Origin: Streptomyces sp. NBC_00523
GTDB taxonomy: Bacteria > Actinomycetota > Actinomycetes > Streptomycetales > Streptomycetaceae
DNA: 64,000 nucleotides
Reading direction: 5' to 3'
Assembly (NCBI RefSeq): GCF_036346615.1
Contig: NZ_CP107837.1
Span: forward strand, 186,001 to 250,000
In this document: piece after piece, positions 25,169 to 33,515 of the stretch
Layout: each line of letters opens with the position of its first letter
How positions within the stretch are numbered: the stretch's first letter is position 1
Made by a program: the position numbers and the translations under genes
The notes under the pieces: generated by a model
Told to the model about the DNA's origin: nothing
Databases searched by the model: none
What the model saw: only the letters and a program-made list of their open reading frames with translations

Positions 25169-26638
25169 TCAGCGGATGCGCATCTGCGCCATCATGCCCA
25201 TCGCGGAGTGGTCGAGCAGGTGGCAGTGGTAGACGTAGGTGCCCCGGTAGGAGTCGAAGGTCGCCTGGAGCTTGACCGTCTCGCCGGGCAGCAGGCACAC
25301 GGTGTCCTTCAGGCCCGCCTCCGCCCCGGTCGGCGACTTCCCATTCCGCTCCAGGACGCGGAATTGCACCAGGTGCATGTGGAAGTTGTGCGGCACGTCG
25401 GTGTTGGTGTTGGTGACGGTCCAGACCTCGCTGGCGCCGTACGGGATCTCGGTGTCGATGCGCGCCGGATCGTAGACGCGGCCGTTGATGGTGCCCTGCG
25501 GTTCACCGCCGACGACGGCGACGTTCAGGTCGAAGGAGCGCCGACCGGTGACCGGCGGCAGCGGCGGCAGTGTACGCAGGACGGGCGGCACCCGGCTCGG
25601 GTCGGGTGCCTTGCGCACCACGTCGAAGCGCATGACCTTGCCCGTCCGGTCCGGATCGCCGGGGCCGAGGGTGTTCTCCAGGACCAGCCGGGTGCCGACC
25701 GGGTAGCGGGAGAAGTCGATGACGATGTCCGCGCGCTCGGCCGGTGACAGGAGCAGCGAGTCGGTGGTGAAGGGGCGCGGCAGCAGGCCCCCGTCGGAGC
25801 CGATCTGCGTGAAGGACGAGCCGTCGGCCAGCCGCAGCGCGAAGAACCGCAGGTTGGACGAGTTCAGCAGCCGGAAGCGGTACTTGCGGGCGGCGACCTG
25901 GAGGTACGGGTACGGCTTGCCGTTCGCGAGGATCGTGGAGCGACCCTCCGCGTCGTCCAGGATGTACAGCAGCTGCCCGTCGTCGCCGAAGTGGGCGTCG
26001 CGCAGCGCCACGGTGACGTCGTAGCGCCCGGCCGGCAGCGGCAGCGCCTCCTCCACGTCGTCGGTGAGCAGATAGCTGCCCGACAGGCCCCGGTAGCAGT
26101 TCTCGGACTCCGAGTGGTGGGCGTGGTCGTGGTACCAGAGCGAGGCGTGCGGCTGCTGGTTCGGGTACGTGTAGGTGCGGCTCGTCCCGGAGGCGAAGGT
26201 GCTCATCGGGTCGCCGTCGCTGGCGACGGGCACCGAGGCGCCGTGCAGGTGCACCGAGGTGTCCACGCCCAGCTGGTTGTGCTGACGCATCACCACGGGG
26301 CGCCCGGAGCGGGCCCGGACGATGCCGCCGGGGAAGTGCCCGTCGTAGGTGAGGACGTCGGTGCTCAGGCCGGGCAGGATCTCGGCGCGGGTGCGGCGCA
26401 TCGTGATGTCGTAGACATCGGCGCCGCCGCGCGTCGCGCCGGGAGTGAGCACCGGCAGCAGGGGCAACGGCACCTGGAACGGCTGGACGGCGGGTCCCAC
26501 GGGGACGGCCCCGCCGGTCGCGGCGGCGTCCTCGCGCGGGGCGGCGCCCGCCGTCATCAGCGGGGTGAAGGCCGCGCCGGTGAACAGCCCGGCGCCGGTG
26601 ACGCTCAGGGCGGTCATCAGAGTGCGTCTGGTCACCAT
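25169..26638 (-). CDS. Tat-exported multicopper oxidase (bilirubin oxidase/CotA-type)
   Basis: 489 residues with a twin-arginine signal (VTRRTLMTALSVTGAGLF), then three cupredoxin domains. All copper ligands are visible: HLHGASV near residue 115, WYHDHAHHS, NFHMHLVQF near residue 400, and HCHLLDHSAMGMM close to the end, with Met as the axial type-1 ligand. The family oxidises phenols, bilirubin or metals with O2 outside the membrane. The ATG at 26638 is 7 nt from AGGAG, better placed than the GTG at 26641. It lies next to the biosynthetic cluster but has no SARP repeat of its own. Confidence 0.9.
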   Translation of the reverse strand: MVTRRTLMTALSVTGAGLFTGAAFTPLMTAGAAPREDAAATGGAVPVGPAVQPFQVPLPLLPVLTPGATRGGADVYDITMRRTRAEILPGLSTDVLTYDGHFPGGIVRARSGRPVVMRQHNQLGVDTSVHLHGASVPVASDGDPMSTFASGTSRTYTYPNQQPHASLWYHDHAHHSESENCYRGLSGSYLLTDDVEEALPLPAGRYDVTVALRDAHFGDDGQLLYILDDAEGRSTILANGKPYPYLQVAARKYRFRLLNSSNLRFFALRLADGSSFTQIGSDGGLLPRPFTTDSLLLSPAERADIVIDFSRYPVGTRLVLENTLGPGDPDRTGKVMRFDVVRKAPDPSRVPPVLRTLPPLPPVTGRRSFDLNVAVVGGEPQGTINGRVYDPARIDTEIPYGASEVWTVTNTNTDVPHNFHMHLVQFRVLERNGKSPTGAEAGLKDTVCLLPGETVKLQATFDSYRGTYVYHCHLLDHSAMGMMAQMRIR

Positions 26639-26653
26639 CACGGAACTCCTGCT

Positions 26654-26683
26654 GCTTGATTCGGCGGACGCGCCGAATCAAGC
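26654..26683 (-). promoter_or_regulatory. Hairpin/palindrome in the multicopper oxidase leader
   Basis: GCTTGATTCGGCG (26654-26666) and its exact reverse complement (26671-26683) flank a 4-nt centre, 15 nt before the oxidase start. It covers the zone just upstream of the Shine-Dalgarno site and could act as an operator or as an RNA structure limiting translation. Confidence 0.5.
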
Positions 26684-26808
26684 AAGGACGGCTCGTACGC
26701 GTCTCGGGGGCTGCTAGGGCGGGCACCCAGAGGGCCGGTACGCGGCGAGTATCCCGTTTTCGCGCTGGAGAACACGTCCAGACCCGGCCCAGATCCGCCA
26801 GGGAACCG

Positions 26809-26841
26809 GTTGCGGTCGGCTTGCGCTCCGCTCCGTATACC
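26809..26841 (+). promoter_or_regulatory. SARP-type promoter of operon A
   Basis: GTTGCGG (26809) and CTTGCGC (26820) are direct heptamers 11 bp apart, followed 9 bp later by a -10-like TATACC (26836-26841). Start of the PLP decarboxylase gene is 57 nt downstream of this hexamer. The arrangement matches SARP-dependent promoters, where the repeats replace a -35 element, and it recurs at 39.7 kb. Confidence 0.7.
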
Positions 26842-26897
26842 TGAGCCGTCCACTGCCCCACGCCCCTGCCCACCTGCCCCCCACCGGAAGGCCGACC

Positions 26898-28322
26898 GTG
26901 GATCTTCGTTACTGGCTGCCGCGTGCCGTAGACGTGGCCGAACAATGGGGAGAGCGCTTCGGCCCGTACCGGGAGCACCCGTCGCACCTGGTCGGGGACG
27001 AGGAGTTCGGCGCCGCGTTCGCCGCGTTCTCGAAGCGGCTGGACGACAACTATCCGTTCTTCCATCCGAGCTACGCGGGGCAGATGGTCAAGCCGCCCCA
27101 TCCCGCGGCGGTCGTCGGCTACGTCACCGCGATGCTGTTCAACCCGAACAACCACGCCGCCGAGGGCGGTCCGGCCACCACCGAGATGGAACGCGAGTGC
27201 GTGGAACTGCTCGCCGGGATGTTCGGCTTCCGGGGCTCGCACCTGGGCCATCTGACGACGAGCGGGACCATGGCCAACCTGGAGGCGCTGTACGTGGCGC
27301 GCCAGACGCATCCCGGGCGCGGCATCGCGTACAGCGCCGAATGCCACTACACGCACGCCCGCATGTGCGGGGTCCTCGGCGTCGAGGGTCACCGGGTGCC
27401 CGCCGACGGACTGGGCCGCATCGACCTGGACGCCCTGGAGAAGCTGCTCGCGGCCGGCCGGGTCGGCACCGTCGTGGTGACCACGGGGACGACGGGGCTG
27501 GGGGCGGTCGACCCGGTGCACGAGGTGGTGCCGCTGGCCCGGCGTTACGGCGTACGGGTGCACGTGGACGCCGCCTACGGCGGGTTCTACGCGCTCCTCG
27601 GGCGCTCGGACCGGCCCGAGGGCATCGACGTACGCCCGTGGCGGGCCATCGCGGACTGCGACTCGGTCGTGGTGGACCCGCACAAGCACGGCCTCCAGCC
27701 CTACGGGTGCGGGGCGGTGCTGTTCAACGACGACGCCGCCCGGAACCACCTCGCGCACGACTCGCCGTACACCTACTTCACCGAGGCCGCACTGCACCTG
27801 GGCGAGATCAGCCTGGAGTGCTCGCGGGCCGGGGCGGCGGCCGCCGCGCTCTGGCTGACGCTGCAACTGCTGCCGCTGACCCGGGACGGCTTCGGCGAGG
27901 TCCTGGCCGGCAGCCGCCGCGCGGCCGTCGGATGGGCGGAGCGCATCGAGGCGTCCGAGGAGCTGGAGACGTACCAGGCACCCCAGCTGGACATCGTCAG
28001 CTACTTCCCCGCGGCGCGGCCCCTGACGCTGTCCGCCGTCGACGCCGCGTCCGGCCGGCTGCTCACGGACGGCATGCACGCGGAACGGGACCCCGTGTTC
28101 CTCAGCGTGCTGCGGACCGACGCGGCGGACTTCGCGCGGCGCCGACCCGACGTGGTGGCCGACGCCGCCACGGCCCGGGTGATGCGCAGCGTCCTGATCA
28201 AACCGGAAGCCGAACTCCACCTGGACCAGCTGCACCACCGGGTGGCAGAGCTCGCCGTCACCGGGCGCGTCCGACCGCCGCGCCCAGCACACCCCTCATC
28301 GAACGGGAGGAGAACTTCGTGA
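26898..28322 (+). CDS. PLP-dependent group II amino acid decarboxylase
   Basis: 474 residues of the aromatic-L-amino-acid/glutamate decarboxylase fold. Visible features are GHLTTSGTMANLEAL (residues about 117-131), the substrate-pocket His in SAECHYTH near 150, the PLP pyridine-N Asp in VHVDAAYGG (D224), and the Schiff-base Lys in DPHKHGLQPYG (K263). The GTG start follows GGAAGG. It should decarboxylate an amino acid, or act as an atypical PLP oxidase; the substrate is not readable. It begins the SARP-promoter operon A and overlaps the GNAT gene (GTGA). Confidence 0.85.
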   Translation: MDLRYWLPRAVDVAEQWGERFGPYREHPSHLVGDEEFGAAFAAFSKRLDDNYPFFHPSYAGQMVKPPHPAAVVGYVTAMLFNPNNHAAEGGPATTEMERECVELLAGMFGFRGSHLGHLTTSGTMANLEALYVARQTHPGRGIAYSAECHYTHARMCGVLGVEGHRVPADGLGRIDLDALEKLLAAGRVGTVVVTTGTTGLGAVDPVHEVVPLARRYGVRVHVDAAYGGFYALLGRSDRPEGIDVRPWRAIADCDSVVVDPHKHGLQPYGCGAVLFNDDAARNHLAHDSPYTYFTEAALHLGEISLECSRAGAAAAALWLTLQLLPLTRDGFGEVLAGSRRAAVGWAERIEASEELETYQAPQLDIVSYFPAARPLTLSAVDAASGRLLTDGMHAERDPVFLSVLRTDAADFARRRPDVVADAATARVMRSVLIKPEAELHLDQLHHRVAELAVTGRVRPPRPAHPSSNGRRTS

Positions 28323-28963
28323 CCCACCTGTCCACGTTCCCGCCGCCGCCCCTGCCGACCGCACCCCGGCCGGCCCTGCGGCGCGCCCGACGCGACGAAA
28401 CCGGCCCCCTCGCGGCGCTGCTGGCGGACGCGTTCCACGACGACCCGCTGACCCGCTGGATCACCCCGGACCCGGAGCGCAGGGCGCGGGTGCTGCCCGG
28501 CCTGTTCGAGGTGTTCCTCGACATGTCCTTCGCGTACGACGCGGTGACCTGCACCCCGGACCTGGACGCCGTGCTGCTGTGGACGCCGCCGGGCGCCCAG
28601 GCCGAACTGGAGGCGCGGGGCGAGGAGTTCGCCGAGCGCTTCGAGGACGTCCTCGGTGTCCGCGAGGCCGCCTCGCTGGCGCTGATCGCCGAGCTCCAGG
28701 CGTCCCGGCACCCGGCCCGGCCGCACTACTACGCGTCGTTCGGCGCGGTGCGCGGCGGCGCGCGGGGCCGGGGGCTGCTCGGCGCGCTCGTCGCCGAGGT
28801 GCTGCGGGAGGCCGACGCGGCGGGCTGCGCGGCCTACGCGGAGGCCAGTTCGCCCGGTGGCGAGGCGTCGGCGCGGGGCCAGGGCTTCGTGCGGCTGGGC
28901 GAGGACATCGTGCTGCCGGACGGCGGGCCGCGCCTCCGGCCGCTGTGGCGGGAGCCGCGATGA
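28319..28963 (+). CDS. GNAT family N-acetyltransferase
   Basis: 214 residues from the GTG at 28319, preceded by GGGAGGAG. The fold is a standard GNAT: ALLADAFHDDPLTRWITPD near residue 35, and the cofactor loop VRGGARGRGLLGALV near 140, with the C-terminal SARGQGFVRLGED strand. It overlaps the decarboxylase stop and the next start by 4 bp each, so it is tightly coupled. It may acylate an amine made by the decarboxylase, possibly making a substrate for the ectoine-synthase-like cupin of operon B; that link is inference. Confidence 0.8.
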   Translation: MTHLSTFPPPPLPTAPRPALRRARRDETGPLAALLADAFHDDPLTRWITPDPERRARVLPGLFEVFLDMSFAYDAVTCTPDLDAVLLWTPPGAQAELEARGEEFAERFEDVLGVREAASLALIAELQASRHPARPHYYASFGAVRGGARGRGLLGALVAEVLREADAAGCAAYAEASSPGGEASARGQGFVRLGEDIVLPDGGPRLRPLWREPR

Positions 28964-29595
28964 GGGGCGACAGCCGGCTGCAGATCTACACGCCGGGTCA
29001 GGTGGACCGCGGTCTCGTGCCGGCCGGACAGCTCGGGCCGCTGCGCGAGGTGCTGGAGTGGAGCCGGACCTTCCTGGTGTCGAGCCACCCCGAGCTGGGG
29101 CGCAGCGGCCCGGTGTGCCCGTACACCCAGCCCTCGCTGCGCGCCGGCCGGTTCCTGCTGGCCGTGCCCGCGCAGAGCACCCCGGCCGCGCTGCCCGGTG
29201 CGGTGGAGGCACTGCGCAGCTGGTACGAACGGCTGGCGGCGGAGCTCCCGGAGGACGAGCGGGAACTCCTCACCGTACTGATGGTGCTCCCCGACCTCGA
29301 CCACGCGGACCCGGCGGACCTGGACCTGTTGCAGGCGGACGCCAAGGACGACTTCGTGGCCCAGGGGCTGATGATCGGCCAGTTCCATCCGCTGTGCGCC
29401 GAGCCGGGACTGTGGAACGAGGACTTCGCGCCGCTGCGCTCACCGGTGCCGCTGCTCGCGGTGCGCCGGCTGCTGGTCTTCGACCTGCCGTTCCTGGTCG
29501 GCGCGGACCGGCACATCGACCACTATCTGCGCCGGTTCGCCCCGGACATCCCGGCCCGGGTGCGCGACCAGCTGGTCAACCGCGTCGTTTCCTGA
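28960..29595 (+). CDS. DUF6875-like protein
   Basis: 211 residues. The pattern SHPELGRSGPVCPY near residue 40, a central LLQADAKDDFVAQGLMIGQF (part) and the terminal LRSPVPLLAVRRLLVFDLPFL (part) match what I recall of the DUF6875 family, found in streptomycete secondary-metabolite loci, but I cannot confirm this without a search. A Cys-Pro and a FHPLC segment are the likely functional residues. It is the last gene of operon A, overlapping the GNAT gene (ATGA), before a strong terminator. Function unknown. Confidence 0.55.
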   Translation: MRGDSRLQIYTPGQVDRGLVPAGQLGPLREVLEWSRTFLVSSHPELGRSGPVCPYTQPSLRAGRFLLAVPAQSTPAALPGAVEALRSWYERLAAELPEDERELLTVLMVLPDLDHADPADLDLLQADAKDDFVAQGLMIGQFHPLCAEPGLWNEDFAPLRSPVPLLAVRRLLVFDLPFLVGADRHIDHYLRRFAPDIPARVRDQLVNRVVS

Positions 29596-29607
29596 CGGCG
29601 GGCAACG

Positions 29608-29641
29608 CGAAGGGGGCTCCGTGGCCGCGGAGCCCCCTTCG
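29608..29641. terminator. Bidirectional intrinsic terminator between operons A and B
   Basis: Perfect 14-bp arms CGAAGGGGGCTCCG (29608-29621) and its complement (29628-29641) with a 6-nt loop lie between the convergent 3' ends of the DUF6875-like and TrpC-like genes. Confidence 0.85.
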
Positions 29642-29655
29642 TCCGGTACGGAGAC

Positions 29656-30372
29656 TCACGACGGATGGAGGGCCGCCCGGGTGGTGCCACGGCTGCTCTC
29701 CAGCGTACGCAGCCACTCGCCGGGGTCGCCGCTGCGCAGCAGGGCGGTGCCGACGAGGAGGCCCTTGTAGCCGGCGTCGAGCAGCCGGGCCGCCGTCTGC
29801 GGGCTGTCGATGGCGCTGGCGCTCACCGGGCAGGGGGTGCCGCTCGCACGCAGGGCGGGCAGCAGCTCGAAGCTGCGGGCCAGGTCGCCCCGGTCGCGCT
29901 CGCGGGTCTTGATGTCCTTGTTGTTGACGGCGATGACGCACTCGTCGGCGTGCGGCACGGACGCGATCTCGGCCTCGGTGGTGGCCTCGACGAACGGGGT
30001 CAGGCCCACGCTGAGCGCCGCGATGGTGAGCCCGCGCAGGGCGGAGGCCGACAGCAGTCCGGCGGTGAGCAGGACGGCCGAGGCGCCGAGCTCCCGCGCG
30101 GTCTCCAGCTGGTCCTTGCGGGTGATGAAGTCCTTCTGGAGCAGAGGGAGTTCGGTCAGCCGGGCGACATCGCGGAGCAGTTCGCGGGTGCCGCCGAACC
30201 AGCGTCCCGTGACGACCGAGATGCAGGGCGCCCCGGCCTTCTCGTAGGCGGTGACGATCTCTGCGGGGGTGTGCCCTGAGATGAGGTCGAAGCCGAACGC
30301 GTCGCGCCGCTTGACCTCCATCACCAGGGGCTGCGGGGCCGACAGCAGGGACTCGATGAAGGGAAGGCTCAT
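29656..30372 (-). CDS. trpC: Divergent indole-3-glycerol-phosphate synthase (TrpC-like)
   Basis: A 238-residue TIM barrel of the TrpC family, shorter than typical (about 260). It keeps E19 and K21 (MEVKRR), the catalytic Lys K80 (LLQKDF), the general base E129 (FVEAT) and the N150-N151 pair. However the usual SPS after the first motif is DAF, and the usual V-S-E-S-G-I loop is VSASAI, so the conserved active-site Glu (E210 in S. solfataricus numbering) is Ala185. It overlaps the TrpF gene by 4 bp and ends operon B. It may cyclise a substrate other than the anthranilate-derived one. Confidence 0.75.
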   Translation of the reverse strand: MSLPFIESLLSAPQPLVMEVKRRDAFGFDLISGHTPAEIVTAYEKAGAPCISVVTGRWFGGTRELLRDVARLTELPLLQKDFITRKDQLETARELGASAVLLTAGLLSASALRGLTIAALSVGLTPFVEATTEAEIASVPHADECVIAVNNKDIKTRERDRGDLARSFELLPALRASGTPCPVSASAIDSPQTAARLLDAGYKGLLVGTALLRSGDPGEWLRTLESSRGTTRAALHPS

Positions 30373-31124
30373 GGCTGCTCCGTAGGCCGTGTGGTCGGGG
30401 TGTCCGTGGCGGAAGGAGTGCGGGGGGTGGGGTGGCCCGGCCCGGTGTCCCAGGCGTGGGCCAGTCCGGCCACCTCGATCGCGCCGAAGCGGCCGTCGTC
30501 GCCGCGGGCCGCGGTGTCGACGTCGATGCCGCGCAGCCGGGGGTGGCGCAGGACCCGTTCGTACGCGGACCGGTTGGTCCGGTCGAGTCCGCCGGCGAGC
30601 CAGAACGGCAGGGTGAACCGTTCGGCGAGCCGGAGGACGGTGTCCTCGTCCAGGCGCTGCCCCGTACTGCCGACGCGGCCGTCGGCGGTGGTGGCGTCGA
30701 TGAGGAAGAGGTCGGTGCCGGCCCGCTCGTACGCCCCGATCAGGGGGCGTTCCGGGCAGGTGCCGTCCGCGACGTGCAGCACCTTGACGATGACGGCGTC
30801 GGGCAGTGCCGTGCGCAGGGCGCGGACGGTGGCGGGCGGCTGGTAGGCGTGGAGCTGGACGATGCGGATGCCGGTGCGGCGCAGGACGCCCGCGACCGCG
30901 TCCGGGTCACCGAGGAAGGTGACCAGGACGGGGTGCAGGGCGCCGGTGGCGCGGACGGCCGCCGCGAGGGCGGCCACCTCGTGCTCGGGCAGGTCCGCGG
31001 GGCCGCCGGGGACGCCGTGCCACAGGCCGACGAGTCCGGCCCCGGCGCCGGCCAGCACCCCGATGTCACGGGTGCTGGTGGCGCCGCAGACCTTGAGGGT
31101 GCGCGGTGGGGACAGGGTGGTCAT
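30369..31124 (-). CDS. trpF: Phosphoribosylanthranilate isomerase-like protein (TrpF family)
   Basis: 251 residues; the first 210 form a TrpF barrel with the catalytic Cys C13 (LKVCGAT), VQLHAYQ near 89 and the catalytic Asp D143 (FLIDATT), plus WLAGGLD and GIDVDTAARG at the phosphate site. Family members perform an Amadori rearrangement of an N-phosphoribosyl amine. The last 40 residues are a Pro/Thr-rich tail that normal TrpF lacks. It overlaps the genes on both sides by ATGA. Catalytic residues are intact, so activity is likely, though the substrate may differ. Confidence 0.8.
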   Translation of the reverse strand: MTTLSPPRTLKVCGATSTRDIGVLAGAGAGLVGLWHGVPGGPADLPEHEVAALAAAVRATGALHPVLVTFLGDPDAVAGVLRRTGIRIVQLHAYQPPATVRALRTALPDAVIVKVLHVADGTCPERPLIGAYERAGTDLFLIDATTADGRVGSTGQRLDEDTVLRLAERFTLPFWLAGGLDRTNRSAYERVLRHPRLRGIDVDTAARGDDGRFGAIEVAGLAHAWDTGPGHPTPRTPSATDTPTTRPTEQP

Positions 31125-32266
31125 CGGCCCAGGCCCAGCTTGGACGCGATGCGGTTGTACTGGATCTCGTTGCTGCCCGAGTAGATCGTGCCGCCCACGG
31201 CGTTGCGGACGTCGATCTCGAGCCCGTACTCGCTCATGTAGCCGTGGCCGCCGAAGACCTGGACGGCGGTGAGCGAGCCCGCGAGGTTGGCCTCGCTGGT
31301 GATCAGCTTGGCGATGGCCAGGTCCTCCGTGACGTCCTCGCCCTCCTCCAGGCGTTCGGCGGTGTCGTACAGCCATTTCCTGGCCGACTCCAGGCCGATC
31401 TTGGCGTCCACGATCTTGTTGGCCACGGACTGGTAGGAGCCGATCGTCTTGCCGAACGACCGGCGGGTGCGGGCGTACTGGACGCAGCGGTCGAACCGGT
31501 GCTGCATCTCCCCCACGTTCACGATGAACGAGAGCAGGATCTCCCGCTTCATCACGTAGTCGAGGACGATGAAGCCGCCGCCCACCCGGCCGAGGACCCG
31601 GTCGCGCGGGATGCGGCAGTCGTCGAAGTACAGCTCGCTCAGCGGAGAGGTGCGCAGGCCCATCTTCTTGACGGGCTTGCCGACGGTCAGGCCCGGGGTG
31701 TCCCGGTCCACGAGGAACGCGGTCACACCCAGGGCCCCGCCGTCGGGGTGGGTGCGCGCGTACACGACGAACACGTCGGCGACGGGTCCGTTGCTGACGA
31801 AGCACTTGCTTCCGTTCAGCACGAAGTCGTCGCCGTCGCGTTCGGCGCGCGTGGTCATCGCCATCGCGTCGCTGCCGGACTCCGACTCGGTGATCGCATG
31901 GGCGCCGATCGCCTCGCCGGAGCTGATCCGGGGGAGGTACCTGTCCTTCTGGGCGGGCGTGCCGAACCGCATGAGGGGGACGCCGGTGCTGGCGAGCGTG
32001 GTGGTGACGCAGAAGTTCAGACCCGCGTCACGGCAGTGCTCGCCGAGCCCTTCCAGGACGTACATGGTGGTGAGGAGGGACTGGCCCAGGCCGCCGTGCT
32101 CCTCGGCGAAGGGCAGGGCGAGGATGCCGGACCGGCGCACCAGTTTCCACTTCTCCCAGGAGAACTCCGCTCGTTCGTCCTGGGCGATGTGGTCGGCGCT
32201 GAGTGCCTCGCCCCACCGGGCCAGGCCGGCCCGCAGGTCGGCCTGGTCGGTGTTCCAGCGGATCAC
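31121..32266 (-). CDS. Acyl-CoA dehydrogenase-like flavoenzyme, possibly acting on a carrier-bound amino acid
   Basis: 381 residues with the full ACAD fold: ITESESGSDAMAMTT (FAD/substrate loop), GLRTSPLSELYFDDCRIP, and VQVFGGHGYMSEYG at the C-terminus. The usual catalytic Glu of medium-chain enzymes is missing (IYSGSNEIQ), but a Glu in DYVMKREILLSF aligns with the base of isovaleryl-CoA dehydrogenase, the position I understand is also used by prolyl-carrier-protein oxidases. With the adenylation and carrier genes of the same operon this suggests oxidation of a carrier-bound amino acid, such as prolyl to pyrrolyl. The substrate is inference. Confidence 0.8.
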   Translation of the reverse strand: MIRWNTDQADLRAGLARWGEALSADHIAQDERAEFSWEKWKLVRRSGILALPFAEEHGGLGQSLLTTMYVLEGLGEHCRDAGLNFCVTTTLASTGVPLMRFGTPAQKDRYLPRISSGEAIGAHAITESESGSDAMAMTTRAERDGDDFVLNGSKCFVSNGPVADVFVVYARTHPDGGALGVTAFLVDRDTPGLTVGKPVKKMGLRTSPLSELYFDDCRIPRDRVLGRVGGGFIVLDYVMKREILLSFIVNVGEMQHRFDRCVQYARTRRSFGKTIGSYQSVANKIVDAKIGLESARKWLYDTAERLEEGEDVTEDLAIAKLITSEANLAGSLTAVQVFGGHGYMSEYGLEIDVRNAVGGTIYSGSNEIQYNRIASKLGLGR

Positions 32267-32301
32267 TGGGACCCCTTTCAGAGGTGCGGGTGCCGTGTGG
32301 A

Positions 32302-32676
32302 TCAGTAGGCGGAGGAGGTGTGCGCGTCGAGGCTGTGCACCTCATCGCCCTGGAGCGCCGGGGTGAAGACGCAGACCAGCCTCAGGTCCTCGTGCGGGGA
32401 GGCGACGAGGTAATGCGCGTCGTGCTCGTCGAGGGAGTACAGGCGGCCCGGCGTGATGGGGTGCACGGTGCCGTCGAGCTCGACCACCTCGCCGGAGCCC
32501 TCGATGCAGTAGCAGGACTCCAGGTGGTTGCGGTACTCCAGGCGGGACTTGGTGCCGGCTCTCACCGTGGTGTCGGTGATCGAGTAGCCGACGCCGTCGG
32601 ACTCGGTGAGGAAACGACGGCTGAGCCCGTTGCCCCAGTCGACGCTCTTGACGGTCTCCAGGTCACGGATGATCAT
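32302..32676 (-). CDS. Ectoine synthase-type cupin (EctC-like) without EctA/EctB
   Basis: 124 residues, close to the 130 of EctC. It shows MIIRDLETVK, the cupin strand CYCIEGSGEV, and TPGRLYSLDEHDAHYL. The residues expected to bind iron in EctC (E59, Y80, H88 here) are present. EctC closes N-acetyl-diaminobutyrate to the cyclic amidine ectoine, but no ectA or ectB is near, and the neighbours are trp-like genes. I prefer the ATG at 32676 (AGGAG 6 nt before) to the TTG two codons earlier. It probably performs a related cyclodehydration in the pathway. Confidence 0.8.
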   Translation of the reverse strand: MIIRDLETVKSVDWGNGLSRRFLTESDGVGYSITDTTVRAGTKSRLEYRNHLESCYCIEGSGEVVELDGTVHPITPGRLYSLDEHDAHYLVASPHEDLRLVCVFTPALQGDEVHSLDAHTSSAY

Positions 32677-32678
32677 GG

Positions 32679-33515
32679 TCAACTCCTTGTTCGGATAGGG
32701 GTATTGGCCTTACTGGTCTCGTCCGGTCCGGGCTGGAGCGACCGGACGAAGTCGCGCAGTGCCGTGGTGACGGAGCCCTCCTCATCGAGGGCCTGCTCCA
32801 CGCGCGCCACGCCCGCGGAGCCGACGATCGCTGCGTCGGCGCCGCTCGCGGCGACCGCCGCGACGTGGCTGCGCGTACTGACCCCGAAGCCGACGGCGAT
32901 CGGGGAGTTCGTGTGCGCCCGCAGCCCGGCGACGACCGGGGCGAGCGCGGCGTGTCCGGCGGGCGGCGCGGTGCCGCTGCGGCCGTAGTGCGCCACCAGA
33001 TAGACGTACGCGGAGGACTCTCGGGCCGCGCGGGCCCGGGTCTCCTCGGGGCTGGTCGGGTAGCAGGTGGTGACGACGGCGGTGCCGGCCGCCTCGGTGG
33101 CCTCGCGGTAGGCGTCCCGCAGCCGGGGCGGCAGGCCGTGTACCAGAAGCCCGTCGGCGCCGGACGCGGTGACGTCCTTGACGGCCGCGCCCAGGTCCCG
33201 GTGCTTGAGGGAGTGGCTCCAGTCGGCGAGCAGCGCGATCCGCAGCCGCGGCAGCCCCGGCCGGACGCGGGCGACGAAGCCGAGGACGTCGTCCAGGCCG
33301 GTGCCCCGGTCCAGGGCGCGGCGCGCGGAGCGGCGTACGACCGGCCCGTCGGTGAAGGAGTCCGGGAAGGGCACCGCCAGTTCGAGGCAGTCGACGCCCT
33401 CCTCGTCCAGCATGTGCACGACCTCGGCGAGCTCGTCCAGCGGCGGGTCGCCCGCGTTGAGGAACAGCGTGAGCCCGGGCCGGCCGGGTCCGCGCCCGGT
33501 GAAGAAGTCAGCCAT
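32679..33515 (-). CDS. trpA: Tryptophan synthase alpha-like protein (TrpA family)
   Basis: 278 residues of TrpA fold with both catalytic acids present: E45 in LELAVPF and D56 in FTDGPVV, plus AYVYLVAHYGRSG and VGFGVSTRSH with VGSAGVARVE at the phosphate end. The consensus ELGIPFSDP is altered to ELAVPFPDS. No trpB is in the window, so no channelled Trp formation is expected; a free-standing TrpA can act as a lyase that releases the aromatic base plus glyceraldehyde phosphate, as in plant indole-3-glycerol-phosphate lyases. It overlaps trpD by 8 bp. Confidence 0.8.
   Translation of the reverse strand: MADFFTGRGPGRPGLTLFLNAGDPPLDELAEVVHMLDEEGVDCLELAVPFPDSFTDGPVVRRSARRALDRGTGLDDVLGFVARVRPGLPRLRIALLADWSHSLKHRDLGAAVKDVTASGADGLLVHGLPPRLRDAYREATEAAGTAVVTTCYPTSPEETRARAARESSAYVYLVAHYGRSGTAPPAGHAALAPVVAGLRAHTNSPIAVGFGVSTRSHVAAVAASGADAAIVGSAGVARVEQALDEEGSVTTALRDFVRSLQPGPDETSKANTPIRTRS

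Noticed and set aside
32302..32676. An ectoine biosynthesis operon
   Set aside because: Only the EctC-like cupin is present; there is no ectA, ectB or ectD, and the neighbours are trp-like and carrier-protein genes.
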